Positions 32,977-42,489 of a stretch of 64,000 nucleotides of DNA are shown here, piece after piece. Position 1 is the stretch's first letter; each line of letters opens with the position of its first letter. Made by a program: the position numbers and the translations under genes. This DNA is from Hippopus hippopus (lineage: Eukaryota > Mollusca > Bivalvia > Cardiida > Cardiidae): the NCBI GenBank assembly GCA_946811185.2, contig OX328098.1, forward strand, positions 45,323,650 to 45,387,649, given 5' to 3'. The notes below the pieces were generated by a model that did not search any database, was not told the DNA's origin, and saw only the letters and a list, made by a program, of their open reading frames with translations.

Positions 32977-33282
32977 ATGATGAATTCACAGTCAAACATT
33001 GAGTGCGCGACAGAAAGTGTCGATAGTGTTGGTTCTAAAAATTACAGCTGCTGTGGAAATCGTGTTCCAAAGAATCAGTTTACATATATTTCACAGATAA
33101 TAGTCATTTACGCAATTATTGCAACCTCCATAGTACATTTAAGTATTCAAAGTCAGGATCGTGAATTGTGGTTGATACTGTTAAGTAGTTCACTCGGATA
33201 TATTCTCCCATCTCCGGGGTTAAAATTCACAAAGACAGAACAAAAACAACCGGGGCTTGATTTCATTGACAGTAAAAAATAA
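32977..33282 (+). CDS. Small two-helix membrane protein
   Basis: A 101-aa protein with a Cys-containing N-terminus (NYSCCGNRVPKNQF) and two hydrophobic segments: about residues 36-57 (YISQIIVIYAIIATSIVHLS) and 65-80 (LWLILLSSSLGYILPSP). The ending GYILPSPGLK resembles a conserved small membrane protein of metazoan Polintons. Possible roles in the virion membrane or in entry are inference only. Confidence 0.65.
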   Translation: MMNSQSNIECATESVDSVGSKNYSCCGNRVPKNQFTYISQIIVIYAIIATSIVHLSIQSQDRELWLILLSSSLGYILPSPGLKFTKTEQKQPGLDFIDSKK

Positions 33283-33293
33283 AATATTAAAAA

Positions 33294-34190
33294 ATGAATT
33301 CATTTTATGTTACTCTACCTAGCGATAGTTCCATAAACCTTTATCCGAACAACACACAGTGCTGTTTTAAAGTTCATTTACCAAAGACAGTTCATATTGA
33401 TAGGGAAAATTGGGAAGTTGCATTAGTTCAACTTATTACCCCCTCTCAGTTTTTAAACGTAAGTGAACAAGAAGCAAAGTTCGAAATTATAACTGCAGAT
33501 AACGCTTTATACAATGCAGCAGCAGCGGCAGATAAAAAAAGAGATAATATGGAGATATCTGTATTAAGGCGAGACGATAAAGCTAGAGCAGAAAAATGGT
33601 CAATTCTATTTACCTTTCCACCGGGTAGTTACACTTCACCAAAGCATATTATAGAGGTGATCGATGATTTGGTTCAAAATAACCTATCGGGTATCCTTCA
33701 AAAGAATTCAATGCTACTGTCTATTAGCTATTCAACCTCATCCAAACGTCCGAAACTTGCAATCAGAAATATTACAAAAACCGGAATCAAATTCCACTCA
33801 TCGCTGTTTTTAAAACTGGGAGGATCGCCAGAATTTCAAAACGAGGTGATCTATCCGGGTAGAAGATTTTTAAATGCATTTAAATACAGTCCTAACATCG
33901 ATGCTGGCTACAACCATATGTTTGTTTATTCAGATATTGCCGAACACACTATAGTGGGTCATACATTTGCTCCTATACTTCGTGTTTTACCGTTCAAACC
34001 AACCGAATCAGTTGAAAATAATTATGAAACCCAACATATCAACCATGATATTACATTACCGCATTATATCCCCGTTTCGAAATCTGATTTTGATACTATT
34101 CACATTCAAATAACGGGGGATTCTGGCATATCGTTTCATTTCATTACTGGTAAGACAATCGTCAAGTTGCATTTCAGACAGAAAAAATAA
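33294..34190 (+). CDS. Probable penton / minor capsid protein
   Basis: A 298-aa protein opening FYVTLPSDSSINLYPNN and then ENWEVALVQL, the N-terminal signature of a capsid-associated protein family common in animal Polintons and adintoviruses. It is rich in predicted beta strands throughout, as expected for a jelly roll, and ends with a short basic tail. It lies just upstream of the pX-like peptide and the major capsid gene. The assignment to penton rather than another virion protein is from position and beta-rich character; a structure prediction would settle it. Confidence 0.6.
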   Translation: MNSFYVTLPSDSSINLYPNNTQCCFKVHLPKTVHIDRENWEVALVQLITPSQFLNVSEQEAKFEIITADNALYNAAAAADKKRDNMEISVLRRDDKARAEKWSILFTFPPGSYTSPKHIIEVIDDLVQNNLSGILQKNSMLLSISYSTSSKRPKLAIRNITKTGIKFHSSLFLKLGGSPEFQNEVIYPGRRFLNAFKYSPNIDAGYNHMFVYSDIAEHTIVGHTFAPILRVLPFKPTESVENNYETQHINHDITLPHYIPVSKSDFDTIHIQITGDSGISFHFITGKTIVKLHFRQKK

Positions 34191-34237
34191 GAAATATTTG
34201 ATATTTTGAAATATTTAAACTGATACATTGACAAAAA

Positions 34238-34618
34238 ATGCTGCCAGTTTATCGTGGCATAAAACATCAGTATGGCTATGGATTAGGTTCCCTATTTAGA
34301 TCAGCGCTTAAAACAGTGACACCATTGCTTAAACCCTTGGTCAAATCTGGTTTTAATGCTATAAAAAAAGAAGGAATCAAACAAGGAATACGTGCAACAG
34401 AAGATATCCTTTTACGTGGTAAAAACCCTAAAAAAGTTGCAGTCTCGCGGGGAAAACAATATGTTAATAATTTAGCGCAACAGTTAATACCTGGGATAAA
34501 TAAACGAAAATCACAAAAGACAAGTCATTTATCTTCTCGATCTCACAGGGGTAAGATTATTAATAAAAGACAAAGAAATCATTACACTAGACCGAGACCT
34601 CTTGATATATTTGATTGA
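34238..34618 (+). CDS. Basic pX/pVI-like virion peptide
   Basis: A 126-aa basic protein. The Tyr/Gly-rich N-terminus (HQYGYGLGSLFRSALK) leads into an amphipathic helix with 'LLKPLVKSGFNAIKKEGIKQ', then a Lys/Arg/Ser-rich tail. Adenovirus core peptide pX and its relatives in Polintons have this makeup and sit next to capsid genes. Likely packaged with DNA or capsid (inference). Confidence 0.6.
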   Translation: MLPVYRGIKHQYGYGLGSLFRSALKTVTPLLKPLVKSGFNAIKKEGIKQGIRATEDILLRGKNPKKVAVSRGKQYVNNLAQQLIPGINKRKSQKTSHLSSRSHRGKIINKRQRNHYTRPRPLDIFD

Positions 34619-34639
34619 GAGAAAAAATCTTTTTAAAAA

Positions 34640-35947
34640 ATGATGCAAAGTGGATCTTGCGAATGCAGTAAATCAGAACTCGATGTTCTTTCTGTACCAC
34701 CCACATTGACAACGATGCAAGAAAGCCAATGGGTTGAACATTTTCCAATATCATCTTTGACAAACAATTCACCGATAGAATTCATCATACCACCTCAAAC
34801 CGAACATTGGACAGATTTATCACAATCGTATTTGTATATCAAATTCAAAATCGTTAAAGCAGATGGCAGCAACTTAGATGCCGGCTCAAATGTAGCCCCT
34901 GTAAACAATTTCATGCACAGTATGTTTAGCAGTATCGATTTGTATCTAAATAATAAACTAATCAATAGTAATTCAGACACCTATCCATACAGAGCATATA
35001 TCGAAAATCTTCTGTCATATAATGCCGACTGCAAGACTACGTTTTTAAAAGGTGGTGTACTTTGGACCGAAGACACCAGTGGACAATTCGAAGCACTCAA
35101 CCATGATGGGAATAATGAAGGATTACGAGGAAGAATCGCTGTAATCGCACTAAGCAGAACTGCAGAGCTTTTCGGACGATTGCATCTTGATCTATTTCAG
35201 CAAGAAAAATATTTACCTAACGGTATTGAAATCAGACTTAGATTAAACAGAGCTTCATCAAACTTTTGTCTTACGGGAGGTACTGGTGCACCAGATACAA
35301 AAATTGTACTGGAAACAGTCAGTCTGCATATGCGAAATGTTGAATTGTTGCCTGTTGTTGCGAATGATCTAAATCAAATTATTTCTCAGCAAAACATGAA
35401 AATTCCTATCCGCAGAGTAGAAGTAAAGACTTTTACCATTGGCATGGGACTTCAGTCTAAAGTTGAAGATCATTTGTTTCAAGGACAGCTTCCGAAACGT
35501 ATTTTCATTGCAATGGTAACAAATGCTAGTTATAATGGAGGTTATGATACCAATCCATTTTTCTTCCAACATTTCAATCTGTCAAAAATAGATGTATCAT
35601 GTAATGGTCACAGTATTCATAACAGACCCTTTGAGCCTGACTTTGAAAATGGTTTGTATTTGAAATCATATTTGTCAATGTATCAGGCTGTCTCAGCCTT
35701 CGGACTCAATAAATCATTTGATATTGCCAAAGAAGATTATGCTGGTGGATACTGTTTGTGGGGTTACGATTTGACAGCCGATCAAGGCAGTGAAGAAGGT
35801 CAACTTCACCCTATAAAAACTGGAAGTCTTCGAATTGAGCTTCAATTCGCCCAAGCCTTGGCAGCAGTGGTCAACGTTATTGTTTTTGCTGAATTTGACA
35901 ATCAGATCGAGATCAACAGTTTGAGAGAAATCATCACAGATTACTAA
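34640..35947 (+). CDS. Probable double jelly-roll major capsid protein
   Basis: A 435-aa intact frame of the F54H12.2-like family found in metazoan Polintons. Characteristic stretches include MFSSIDLYLNNKLI, NSDTYPYRAYIENLLSY and, in the second half, the KRIFIAMVTNASYNGGY region. Even length and predicted beta content suit two stacked jelly rolls. It starts ATG-ATG with an AAAAA leader, directly after the pX-like gene. This family has been proposed as the hexon-type capsid unit; the call is by recalled family features, not a search. Confidence 0.75.
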   Translation: MMQSGSCECSKSELDVLSVPPTLTTMQESQWVEHFPISSLTNNSPIEFIIPPQTEHWTDLSQSYLYIKFKIVKADGSNLDAGSNVAPVNNFMHSMFSSIDLYLNNKLINSNSDTYPYRAYIENLLSYNADCKTTFLKGGVLWTEDTSGQFEALNHDGNNEGLRGRIAVIALSRTAELFGRLHLDLFQQEKYLPNGIEIRLRLNRASSNFCLTGGTGAPDTKIVLETVSLHMRNVELLPVVANDLNQIISQQNMKIPIRRVEVKTFTIGMGLQSKVEDHLFQGQLPKRIFIAMVTNASYNGGYDTNPFFFQHFNLSKIDVSCNGHSIHNRPFEPDFENGLYLKSYLSMYQAVSAFGLNKSFDIAKEDYAGGYCLWGYDLTADQGSEEGQLHPIKTGSLRIELQFAQALAAVVNVIVFAEFDNQIEINSLREIITDY

Positions 35948-35975
35948 CTTCGGAAAAAATCACATCAGAAAAAAC

Positions 35976-35991
35976 AGTCCTTTTCAGGACT
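35976..35991 (+). promoter_or_regulatory. Stray TIR-type hairpin before a late gene
   Basis: AGTCCTTTTCAGGACT, a perfect 6-bp stem. It is flanked by 'aaaaaac' and 'aaag' and matches the right-TIR array at about 37970-37985. It lies between the capsid stop and the next ATG. Confidence 0.65.
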
Positions 35992-36013
35992 AAAGAGCAT
36001 ATATAGAAAAACG

Positions 36014-36478
36014 ATGCTTGGACTCAGATTTGCTATATCACTGAGAGAAGAAGCAGAAAAAGTGAAATATTCTACTTCAAAGTGCATTTCTACTCGGAAA
36101 AATGACATTCACAATAGCTTCGAAAAACATATGATTGAAGAATTACAAAATCTTATTGCCAGTGAAGTTCGCAACCAGTGTTACGGATGTCAAGTGGACC
36201 ACCCCAGTCAAATACAGCACGACCTGTGTTTATTTAAGAACAGACAAGAACATACGGATATGTTCATAGAAAAAGCTATGATGGAATTAAATCCATACAA
36301 AATCATGGAAAAATGGTATCCTGAATTAATGGAAATGAAACTCGAGGACAGTGACTATGTGGAAACCTACAGATTGTGGAAGGATATAAAACAAAACATT
36401 TTATCTGAATTTGTGGATTCGTCTTGGTTACATAACTGGTGTAACAAAGTAAAACAATCCTGGGAAGAAAGTGACTAA
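36014..36478 (+). CDS. Cys/His-rich conserved Polinton protein
   Basis: A 154-aa helical protein with a central putative metal-binding stretch, CYGCQVDHPSQIQHDLCLF (C-x2-C ... H ... C). Many metazoan Polintons and adintoviruses carry a protein of this size with a 'C..C...PSQ..H.CL' core near the protease. Role unknown to me. A 6-bp-stem hairpin of the TIR type lies about 25 bp before the start. Confidence 0.65.
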   Translation: MLGLRFAISLREEAEKVKYSTSKCISTRKNDIHNSFEKHMIEELQNLIASEVRNQCYGCQVDHPSQIQHDLCLFKNRQEHTDMFIEKAMMELNPYKIMEKWYPELMEMKLEDSDYVETYRLWKDIKQNILSEFVDSSWLHNWCNKVKQSWEESD

Positions 36479-36489
36479 GAAAAAACGTG

Positions 36490-36990
36490 ATGTATACTTA
36501 TGAAATTCAATACATATTAGATCACGGAACCTGGATAAAAAATCTACAGGCGAAAGTCTGTGCAAAAGATCAGTTGCCTCGACAGAAACCAAATCATGTG
36601 AAAGCTTACATTGTGAATACAGAGAGATCAAATAAACCAGGAGAACACTGGGTGGCAGTGATATTCAACAATAATGACAATGTGCTATACTTTGATTCGT
36701 ATGGACTACCACCACTTGAACCAGAAATCATTAACTTTTTAGACAATCATTCTTCAACGTGGAGATACAATCGACAAACTCTTCAGAGTCTACAGGGTAA
36801 AGTTTGCGGACTTTACTGTATCTTTGTATTGGATGCTGCTGCTAGAGGATACAATATACAGAAATATCTTCAACAGAAATTCCTCTCAACGAAACACCAT
36901 CGAAACGATCGAGATGTATCATTGTGGTTTAATCAACACTACGGAATTCTATACAAGAAAATTTCAGAGACTCAAACCTACAAACAGTGA
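36490..36990 (+). CDS. Adenovirus-type (Ulp1/C5) cysteine protease
   Basis: A 166-aa maturation protease expected to process virion proteins. The order of active-site blocks is right: His in GEHWVAVIF (about residue 56), Asp in LYFDSYGLPP (about 73), Gln and Cys in LQSLQGKVCGLYC (about 107-113). The length is close to the small Polinton proteases. The start is the ATG at 36490, just behind a GTG. The gene follows the Cys/His protein by about 10 bp and ends the plus-strand gene block before a polyadenylation-type module. Confidence 0.9.
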   Translation: MYTYEIQYILDHGTWIKNLQAKVCAKDQLPRQKPNHVKAYIVNTERSNKPGEHWVAVIFNNNDNVLYFDSYGLPPLEPEIINFLDNHSSTWRYNRQTLQSLQGKVCGLYCIFVLDAAARGYNIQKYLQQKFLSTKHHRNDRDVSLWFNQHYGILYKKISETQTYKQ

Positions 36991-37074
36991 AAAATGATCT
37001 TCTTTTTTTGCTATCAATTCATTGTAAATATTTCATTTTTTGTCTTTTTTTACAGGTCATTGTAAAATATGTTC

Positions 37075-37116
37075 ATTGTAAATATGTTCATTGTTCAGTT
37101 CTGTTCAATAAATAAA
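37075..37116 (+). terminator. Polyadenylation-type 3' end module, second copy
   Basis: 'ttcattgttcagttctgttc' followed by overlapping AATAAA hexamers (37107-37116). This is nearly the module that follows the PolB remnant. Confidence 0.6.
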
Positions 37117-37411
37117 AGTTCAAAAAACAATAGACTTTTTCATTCTGTTTTTCCCAAGACTTGTTCTGTCTACATTTTTCCCATACAGCGTCTCATAACT
37201 TTTTTGCTATATTAGCATGAAACGTAGCATGGAAAAATGTATGTGTTTTCTACCCTGGCCGAGCTCTTTAAAAAATTTCAATCCTCCTTAAACGTATAAA
37301 AGCCCTGCGTTATTTCCATACATTCATCATTTTTTGACTCTCAGCTAACGAACACTTCGAAAGCGGTATCAATATTCGGAAGCAGTATCAATATTCGGAA
37401 GCAGTATCAAT

Positions 37412-37675
37412 ATGGAGGAGATAAATTATCAACTACGTGAGGCTCTCCAAGACTATTTGAATGCAGGTCAACAGTTATTACAACTAAACACTCATTTCGT
37501 AGGAGAGGAGGAACAAAACCAACTACAACGTATAACACAACCATACAAAGATCTCGGCGAAAGATTAGTTCAACTATTTTTAAAGACAACACCGGATGTC
37601 ATTTTGGTTGATATCGAATTTGGGAGGAAGATTACTTTCGGTAATGGAGCAATGGTAATCAGAAAAAAGAGTTGA
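37412..37675 (+). CDS. TIR-encoded 87-aa protein, right copy
   Basis: Same protein as the left-TIR copy, reading outward toward the right tip. The start ATG at 37412 is preceded by direct repeats of 'cggaagcagtatcaatatt' that may be part of its promoter. The A AAA AAG heptamer is at 37663-37669 and the stop at 37673-37675. In the +1 frame just after, a short Cys-rich run (CPIC..CCH) also appears before a stop. Function unknown. Confidence 0.6.
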   Translation: MEEINYQLREALQDYLNAGQQLLQLNTHFVGEEEQNQLQRITQPYKDLGERLVQLFLKTTPDVILVDIEFGRKITFGNGAMVIRKKS

Positions 37676-37769
37676 AACATGCCCCATTTGTCAAGCGAAT
37701 TTCGGATGCTGTCATTAGAAGTGGAAAAAACAACGTGAGACGAAAAAAACACAGCCTCCAAAACAAAAC

Positions 37770-38165
37770 AGCCCTTTTAAGGGCTAACCCAACAGTTCTT
37801 TTCAGAGCTAACCCAACAGTCCTTTTCAGGGCTAACCATTTACCACGAAAGTTCTATCTTCAAGATGCCAGACGAAAGTTCTATCTTCAAGCTGTCAGAC
37901 GAAAGTTCTATCTTCAAGTTGTCATTTCTTCAAATTGTCACAGCTCTTTTCAGAGCTAACCCAACAGTCCTTTTCAGGACTAACCATCTACCACGAAAGT
38001 TCTATCTTCAAGATGTCAGACGAAAGTTCTACCTTCAAGCTATCAGACGAAAGTTCTATCTTCAAGTTGTCATTTCTTCAAATTGTCACAGCTCTTTTCA
38101 GAGCTAACCCAACAGTTCTTTTCAGGACTAACCATTACCACGAAAGTTCTATCTTTCTTCAAAAT
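37770..38165 (-). repeat. Covarying small-hairpin array, right TIR
   Basis: Mirror of the left array. Read on the plus strand the palindromes are AGCCCTTTTAAGGGCT-like and AGCTCTTTTCAGAGCT, separated by 'gacgaaagttctatcttca' units. Confidence 0.75.
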
Positions 38166-38254
38166 TGTCATTTCTTCAAATTGTCAAACTTCTTTCTTTT
38201 AGAAGAGTTGCACTCCAAAAGAGTTATACTCCAGAGAGTTATACTGCAAAGAGC

Positions 38255-38745
38255 AAAAAAACTCAGAAAAAGACTAAGTCCAACTCAGTGCTCAGTCTTT
38301 TAGAGAAAAAATCATTCATAATTGCAGAAAAAGACTAAGTCCAACTCAATGTCCAGGCATTTAGAAAGAGAGAAAATCATTCATAGAGATGTAAAAAGAC
38401 TAAGTCCAACTCAATGGTCAGACATTTAGAAATCATTCATAGGGGAAGAAAAAAGTCTAAGTCCAACTCAATGATTAGGCAATTAGAAAAGAGAATTCAT
38501 TCATAGGTGAAAAAGACTAAGTCCAACTCACTGATATAGGGACAAATTCCTTTTAGAGAGAAAAATCATACATAGGGTAAAAAAAAGTCTAAGTTCAACT
38601 CAGTGCTCAGACATTTAGAAATCAATCATAGATAAGAAAAAGTCTAAGTCCAACTCACTGATATAGGGACAAATTCCTTTTAGAGAGAAAAAAATCATTC
38701 ATAGGGTGAAAAAAACTAAGTCCAACTCAGTGATCTGGCCATTTT
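38255..38745. repeat. TIR tandem repeat 'gagttggacttagtc', right
   Basis: Mirror copy of the left array, read as CTAAGTCCAACTCA on the plus strand. Confidence 0.75.
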
Positions 38746-39007
38746 TTACCCAGTCTGTCAGTCATAAGGCCTGCACTTTGAATGCTAAATCCCTCTCAGG
38801 GAAGAGAGCCTAGGGACAAAATAAAAAAAAATCTTTTCGGGGACAGCAAATAGGGACACATCCCCAGAATGTCCTCCGCAAGACCGCCATTTTGAATGCT
38901 AAATCCCGCTCAGGGACGGGAGCCTAGGGACAAAATAAAAAAAAAATATTTCGGGATGGCAAACTAGGGACACATTTTTGTCAGGGAGGGTGATGTACGG
39001 CACTCAG

Positions 39008-39061
39008 GGACGGTAGCATACGGACACACTCAGGCCGGAGTGTGTCCGTATGCTACCGTCC
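39008..39061. repeat. Terminal hairpin, right tip
   Basis: Mirror copy of the left terminal hairpin with centre AGGCCG, nine bases from the right end of the element. Confidence 0.88.
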
Positions 39062-39070
39062 TTTACTACT

Positions 39071-39076
39071 GTCGCG
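39071..39076. repeat. Target site duplication GTCGCG, right copy
   Basis: GTCGCG directly after the element's ACTACT tip, followed by 'cttagcagcctaag', the remaining right end of the host MITE. Confidence 0.93.
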
Positions 39077-39096
39077 CTTAGCAGCCTAAGAGTTAA
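39071..39096 (+). mobile_element. MITE family A, right end after Polinton
   Basis: 'gtcgcgcttagcagcctaag' followed by 'agttaa' completes the MITE begun at 24931. Confidence 0.75.
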
Positions 39097-39654
39097 CATG
39101 TATTTCACGGAATTAGAATTGTTGATTATTACAAACATAGATTTCGTCAAGAATATTAATGTTGGATTTGATTTGTAAACATGATCGAAACTACTGATAG
39201 AGCAGCGGAGAGTGTAGAGCAAGATCAGCCTGCACATCTTGCTTTACATTTCTGCACAATGCCGCTATATTTGCGAACAGTAGGAGATAATTGTTACAGT
39301 TGACACTGAGCAAGGCGAAATCGAATGGAAAAATCCAGGGAAAACGTAAGTAGGCGCACTCGTCCCCGCGATATAGCTAAGGTAATGGTAATAAAGGCGT
39401 TAAACTCCAAACATACAAATCCAAGGTATTACCTTTATAGTGTGCTGACCCTGGTCAGTAAATCAAAACTTGTCCATCTAGATGGATTAAAATCCAGAAT
39501 GTTATTTAATGGTCAAAACGACAAAGGCCAACCATTCAAAAAAGAAAATAAAACTTTTATGTCTACTATGTGATCTACATTTTCAAATATTTCACATTGT
39601 AATTTATATATATGTACTGTTTGTGCCGACATATCTGTTCGTATACGTGATCGA

Positions 39655-39670
39655 TCTCTCTCCCTCTCCA

Positions 39671-39745
<75 letters not shown>

Positions 39746-39850
39746 CGGTCGGTTGGTTGGTTGGTTGGTCGGTCGGACGGTCGGTTTGTTGATTGATTGA
39801 TTAACTGGTTGGTTTATTGGTTAGTTGGTTGGTTGGATGGTTGGTTAAAA
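39655..39850 (+). repeat. (TC)n, (GATT)n and (GGTT)n tract
   Basis: Three simple repeats in series. Confidence 0.9.
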
Positions 39851-39884
39851 AAAGGTAAACATACTGAACGTGTAATGTTTGCAT

Positions 39885-40165
39885 TCAATTTTGTTTCAAT
39901 GCCGTTTTCAAAAATACTTTAGCTATAAGGCGGCGGCCAGTGCAACTTTCCCTGCTTTTCTGAAATCCTTCTTTGCGAGTAATTCGAACAATTTTCTTTC
40001 CGAGCCATTGACTGCCGTCCCACATACTAGTAAACATCGTCAAAGTAAAGATCGGGTACGAGAGAAGAGTGAATTCTGTCGATATGACTATCATCAGTTC
40101 TCGGAAAGAAATTGGCCGAGTAGGGATTCGAGCCCTGGTTTCAAGTCCTATGCGCTACCGAACAG
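39885..40165 (-). mobile_element. tRNA-derived SINE copy
   Basis: 'ttgccgttttcaaaaatact' tail at left; 'ggccgagtagggattcgagc' head region at right. Confidence 0.65.
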
Positions 40166-40412
40166 GGGGTCGCTGGGTCGATCCCCGGCTGGGCCAATTT
40201 CTTTCCGGAACTGATGATAGTCATTGCGACAGGATTCATTGCCCTCTCACCGCTGATCATTGTTTCGACGATGGTGACGTTGGAAAGCAGCCAGTGGCTT
40301 GGAATGAAAATTGTGCGGAGTGCTGGTATAAGAAACTCCATGAAAGCATGGATAGGTGCGCTTGCCGCCGTGATATAACTGAAATGGTGTTGAAAACTGC
40401 ATTAAACAACAT
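40166..40412 (+). mobile_element. tRNA-derived SINE copy, inverted neighbour
   Basis: 'gtcgctgggtcgatccccgg' B box, body, and 'aaaactgcattaaacaac' tail, head to head with the previous copy. Confidence 0.68.
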
Positions 40413-40753
40413 AAAATCAATCAATCAACCTGTACGCTATCGACTGCACAACCGGGCTCGGCATTCAATCTATAAATCGACTATGTTTATAGACTATCTA
40501 ACCACACGACACATTTTAGACTAGCCCAAATTCAAAGCATGTGCAGCGACATAGTGACTAGAACTTAAATTTAGAGAGTTTGAGAGTATAAATACACCGT
40601 GGAGAATGAGAAAATGCTCGTAACCAGCATTTTCTCCTTTTCTCACAATGATTTCAAAAACCTTCTACCTCAGCGTCTTTAAAACCAGGGGTTGTGTGGT
40701 AAAACAAAACTTTAGCTTGGACACATTCTGCAGAATCATTCCAAAGACAAGGT

Positions 40754-40941
40754 CAATTATCCTCTTACCTGCTAATTAAGTGAAACGAAAACTTTCAAGC
40801 CTGTAGTAAAATCCATTATTTTGCTATCTCCTTGTCAGACGATGTAGATCCATGATCAGACTGCACGCTCTGTGCAATCTGATCTGAATCTACACTGTCC
40901 GGAAAAGGCCCTTAAGTCGCGCTCACTAGCCTAAGGATTAA
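40754..40941 (+). mobile_element. MITE family A copy
   Basis: Left end 'tcctcttacctgctaatt', core 'gatgtagatccatgatcag', right end 'cctaaggatta'. Confidence 0.65.
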
Positions 40942-41030
40942 GCCACGCCGATAATAGTGTTTCGTTTGCTACTGTTTTCAAAATGGACGGGTCTAAGATG
41001 TTTGTTGTCCAGTAAAAGATTAGGACCTAG

Positions 41031-41210
41031 GTCCGTATTCAACAGCCATTCTTAAGAAAATTCTCAGCACTATTCTCTAGAATTTTCTAAATTTGAAAGT
41101 AACGCATTTTCTGATTGGCTACTTTCTAAGTACTTTTATTCTAAGACTTTCCAAGTATAACGTAAGACATAGAATGAAATTAATAATGCTTGGCGAATAC
41201 GGACTCTTAC
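41031..41210. mobile_element. MITE family D copy, centre deleted
   Basis: 'ggtccgtattcaacagcca' to 'gcgaatacggac', but the central palindrome is shortened. Confidence 0.6.
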
Positions 41211-41659
41211 CGTTCCTTTCTTTTCTTACCACGACGTTGTCAAAAGCTTTCTTCTCCGTGGTCTTGAAAATTCGATGTTGTTCGGTAAAAGGTTAAATCC
41301 ATTCAAGTGGATTATGATTGATAATCTAATAATCATTAGACAGTACAGAATATACGTAGGTAACGCTCAGATTAATTCAGTTAAAATCAAATGAAATCTG
41401 TAAGAGAAGAATCTGGATGAAAGCTAACACTTAATCATTTCATGAAAAAATATCTTGTTTTAATGACTCCAAAGACGGAGGCCTTTGAGAACATTGCGGG
41501 AAAAGGAGAAAATGGCGGTAACCAACATTTTCTCCTTTTCCTGCAAATGTTTTTTTTTTTTGCCCTTTCAAAAGAAAAAATTCGTCCGTCGTCTAGTCCA
41601 CGTTAAATTTGTCGTCTATCAAAGCCTCCAATATGGACCGGTCTTAAATCATATCGTTG

Positions 41660-42100
41660 GTATTGAGTTAAACTCCCCGGAGTAGGTTTGGTTTCCAATA
41701 AAATAGAAGAATAAAAAAAATCTATGAGACAAAATGGTAAAAAACTTTACTAATAAATACCTAATATTGCCAAGTGATGCCATTATACAAGTGTGGTGGT
41801 GCTTCCGGAGTCACAATTAGAATGTGAAAGCTGTTATAGCCTCTTAAACTTGCTATTTATTCAATCCAAGGCTTTGTGGACTAACCTTTTGACCTACGTC
41901 GTGAGGCTAAACTTACTACCTAGATTGATTGTAACATAGACCTTTTTAATTCCATGTGTTCACAAAAATGTACTGTAATATGAAAAAATATACCACAAAA
42001 ATAAAAAACGTGAAGCCAGGGTACAAAGCAACAAATAAATGTACAAGAACAAGTACAAAATGTTGCACTGTGCCTCAAAATGATAGACTTTGTAAACTTT
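41660..42100. other. Spacer, nothing recognised
   Basis: A/T-rich sequence without supported features. Confidence 0.4.
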
Positions 42101-42489
42101 TTTAAAACCTTTACCAGACAACAAATTTTTTTGACTTGTCCAGATTGAAAGCATTTGTAGGCGACAACTTCAATGTGGCTGAAATGATAAAATTGTCGTT
42201 AAAAAGGGTAGAAAACAGTTGGTAAAGAAGAAAAATTAATGTTGATTACCTACATTTTCTCCTCTTACCGTAATGTTTTTGAAAGCTTTCTCTCTCAAGG
42301 TCGTTAAAATTTGAATTTTTTGGAAAAGGGTTTTTCTGGGTATTTCTTTTTCAAAGAAATTTGAGGGTTATTTTCAAATCCCAATCCCTACAGTAAACAA
42401 TGGAGTGTTTAAACTAGAAGTCAGAAAGTAGGACCGTTATTATGACAAGAGAACATTCATGACTAATCATTTAAAATGCATTGCATAAG

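Larger units (their letters stand above)
25128..39070 (+). mobile_element. Polinton/Maverick (adintovirus-like) element, 13.9 kb
   Basis: A complete-ended, self-contained element. It starts AGTAGTAAAGG and ends CCTTTACTACT, has about 1.8 kb of near-identical terminal inverted repeats, and is flanked by the perfect 6-bp duplication GTCGCG. The 6-bp duplication and AG/CT termini are hallmarks of Polintons. Gene content agrees: PolB remnant, packaging ATPase, DDE integrase with chromodomain, adenovirus-type protease and two capsid-type proteins. Most genes lie on the plus strand, head to tail with short spacers and A-rich leaders before the ATG. The TIRs differ at only a few positions, which suggests a recent insertion, yet the polymerase is truncated and one basic-protein gene carries a frame break. 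Confidence 0.95.
37258..39070 (-). repeat. Right terminal inverted repeat of the Polinton
   Basis: Reverse-complement partner of 25128-26940, with only a few substitutions and one- or two-base homopolymer differences in the part I compared. Confidence 0.93.
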
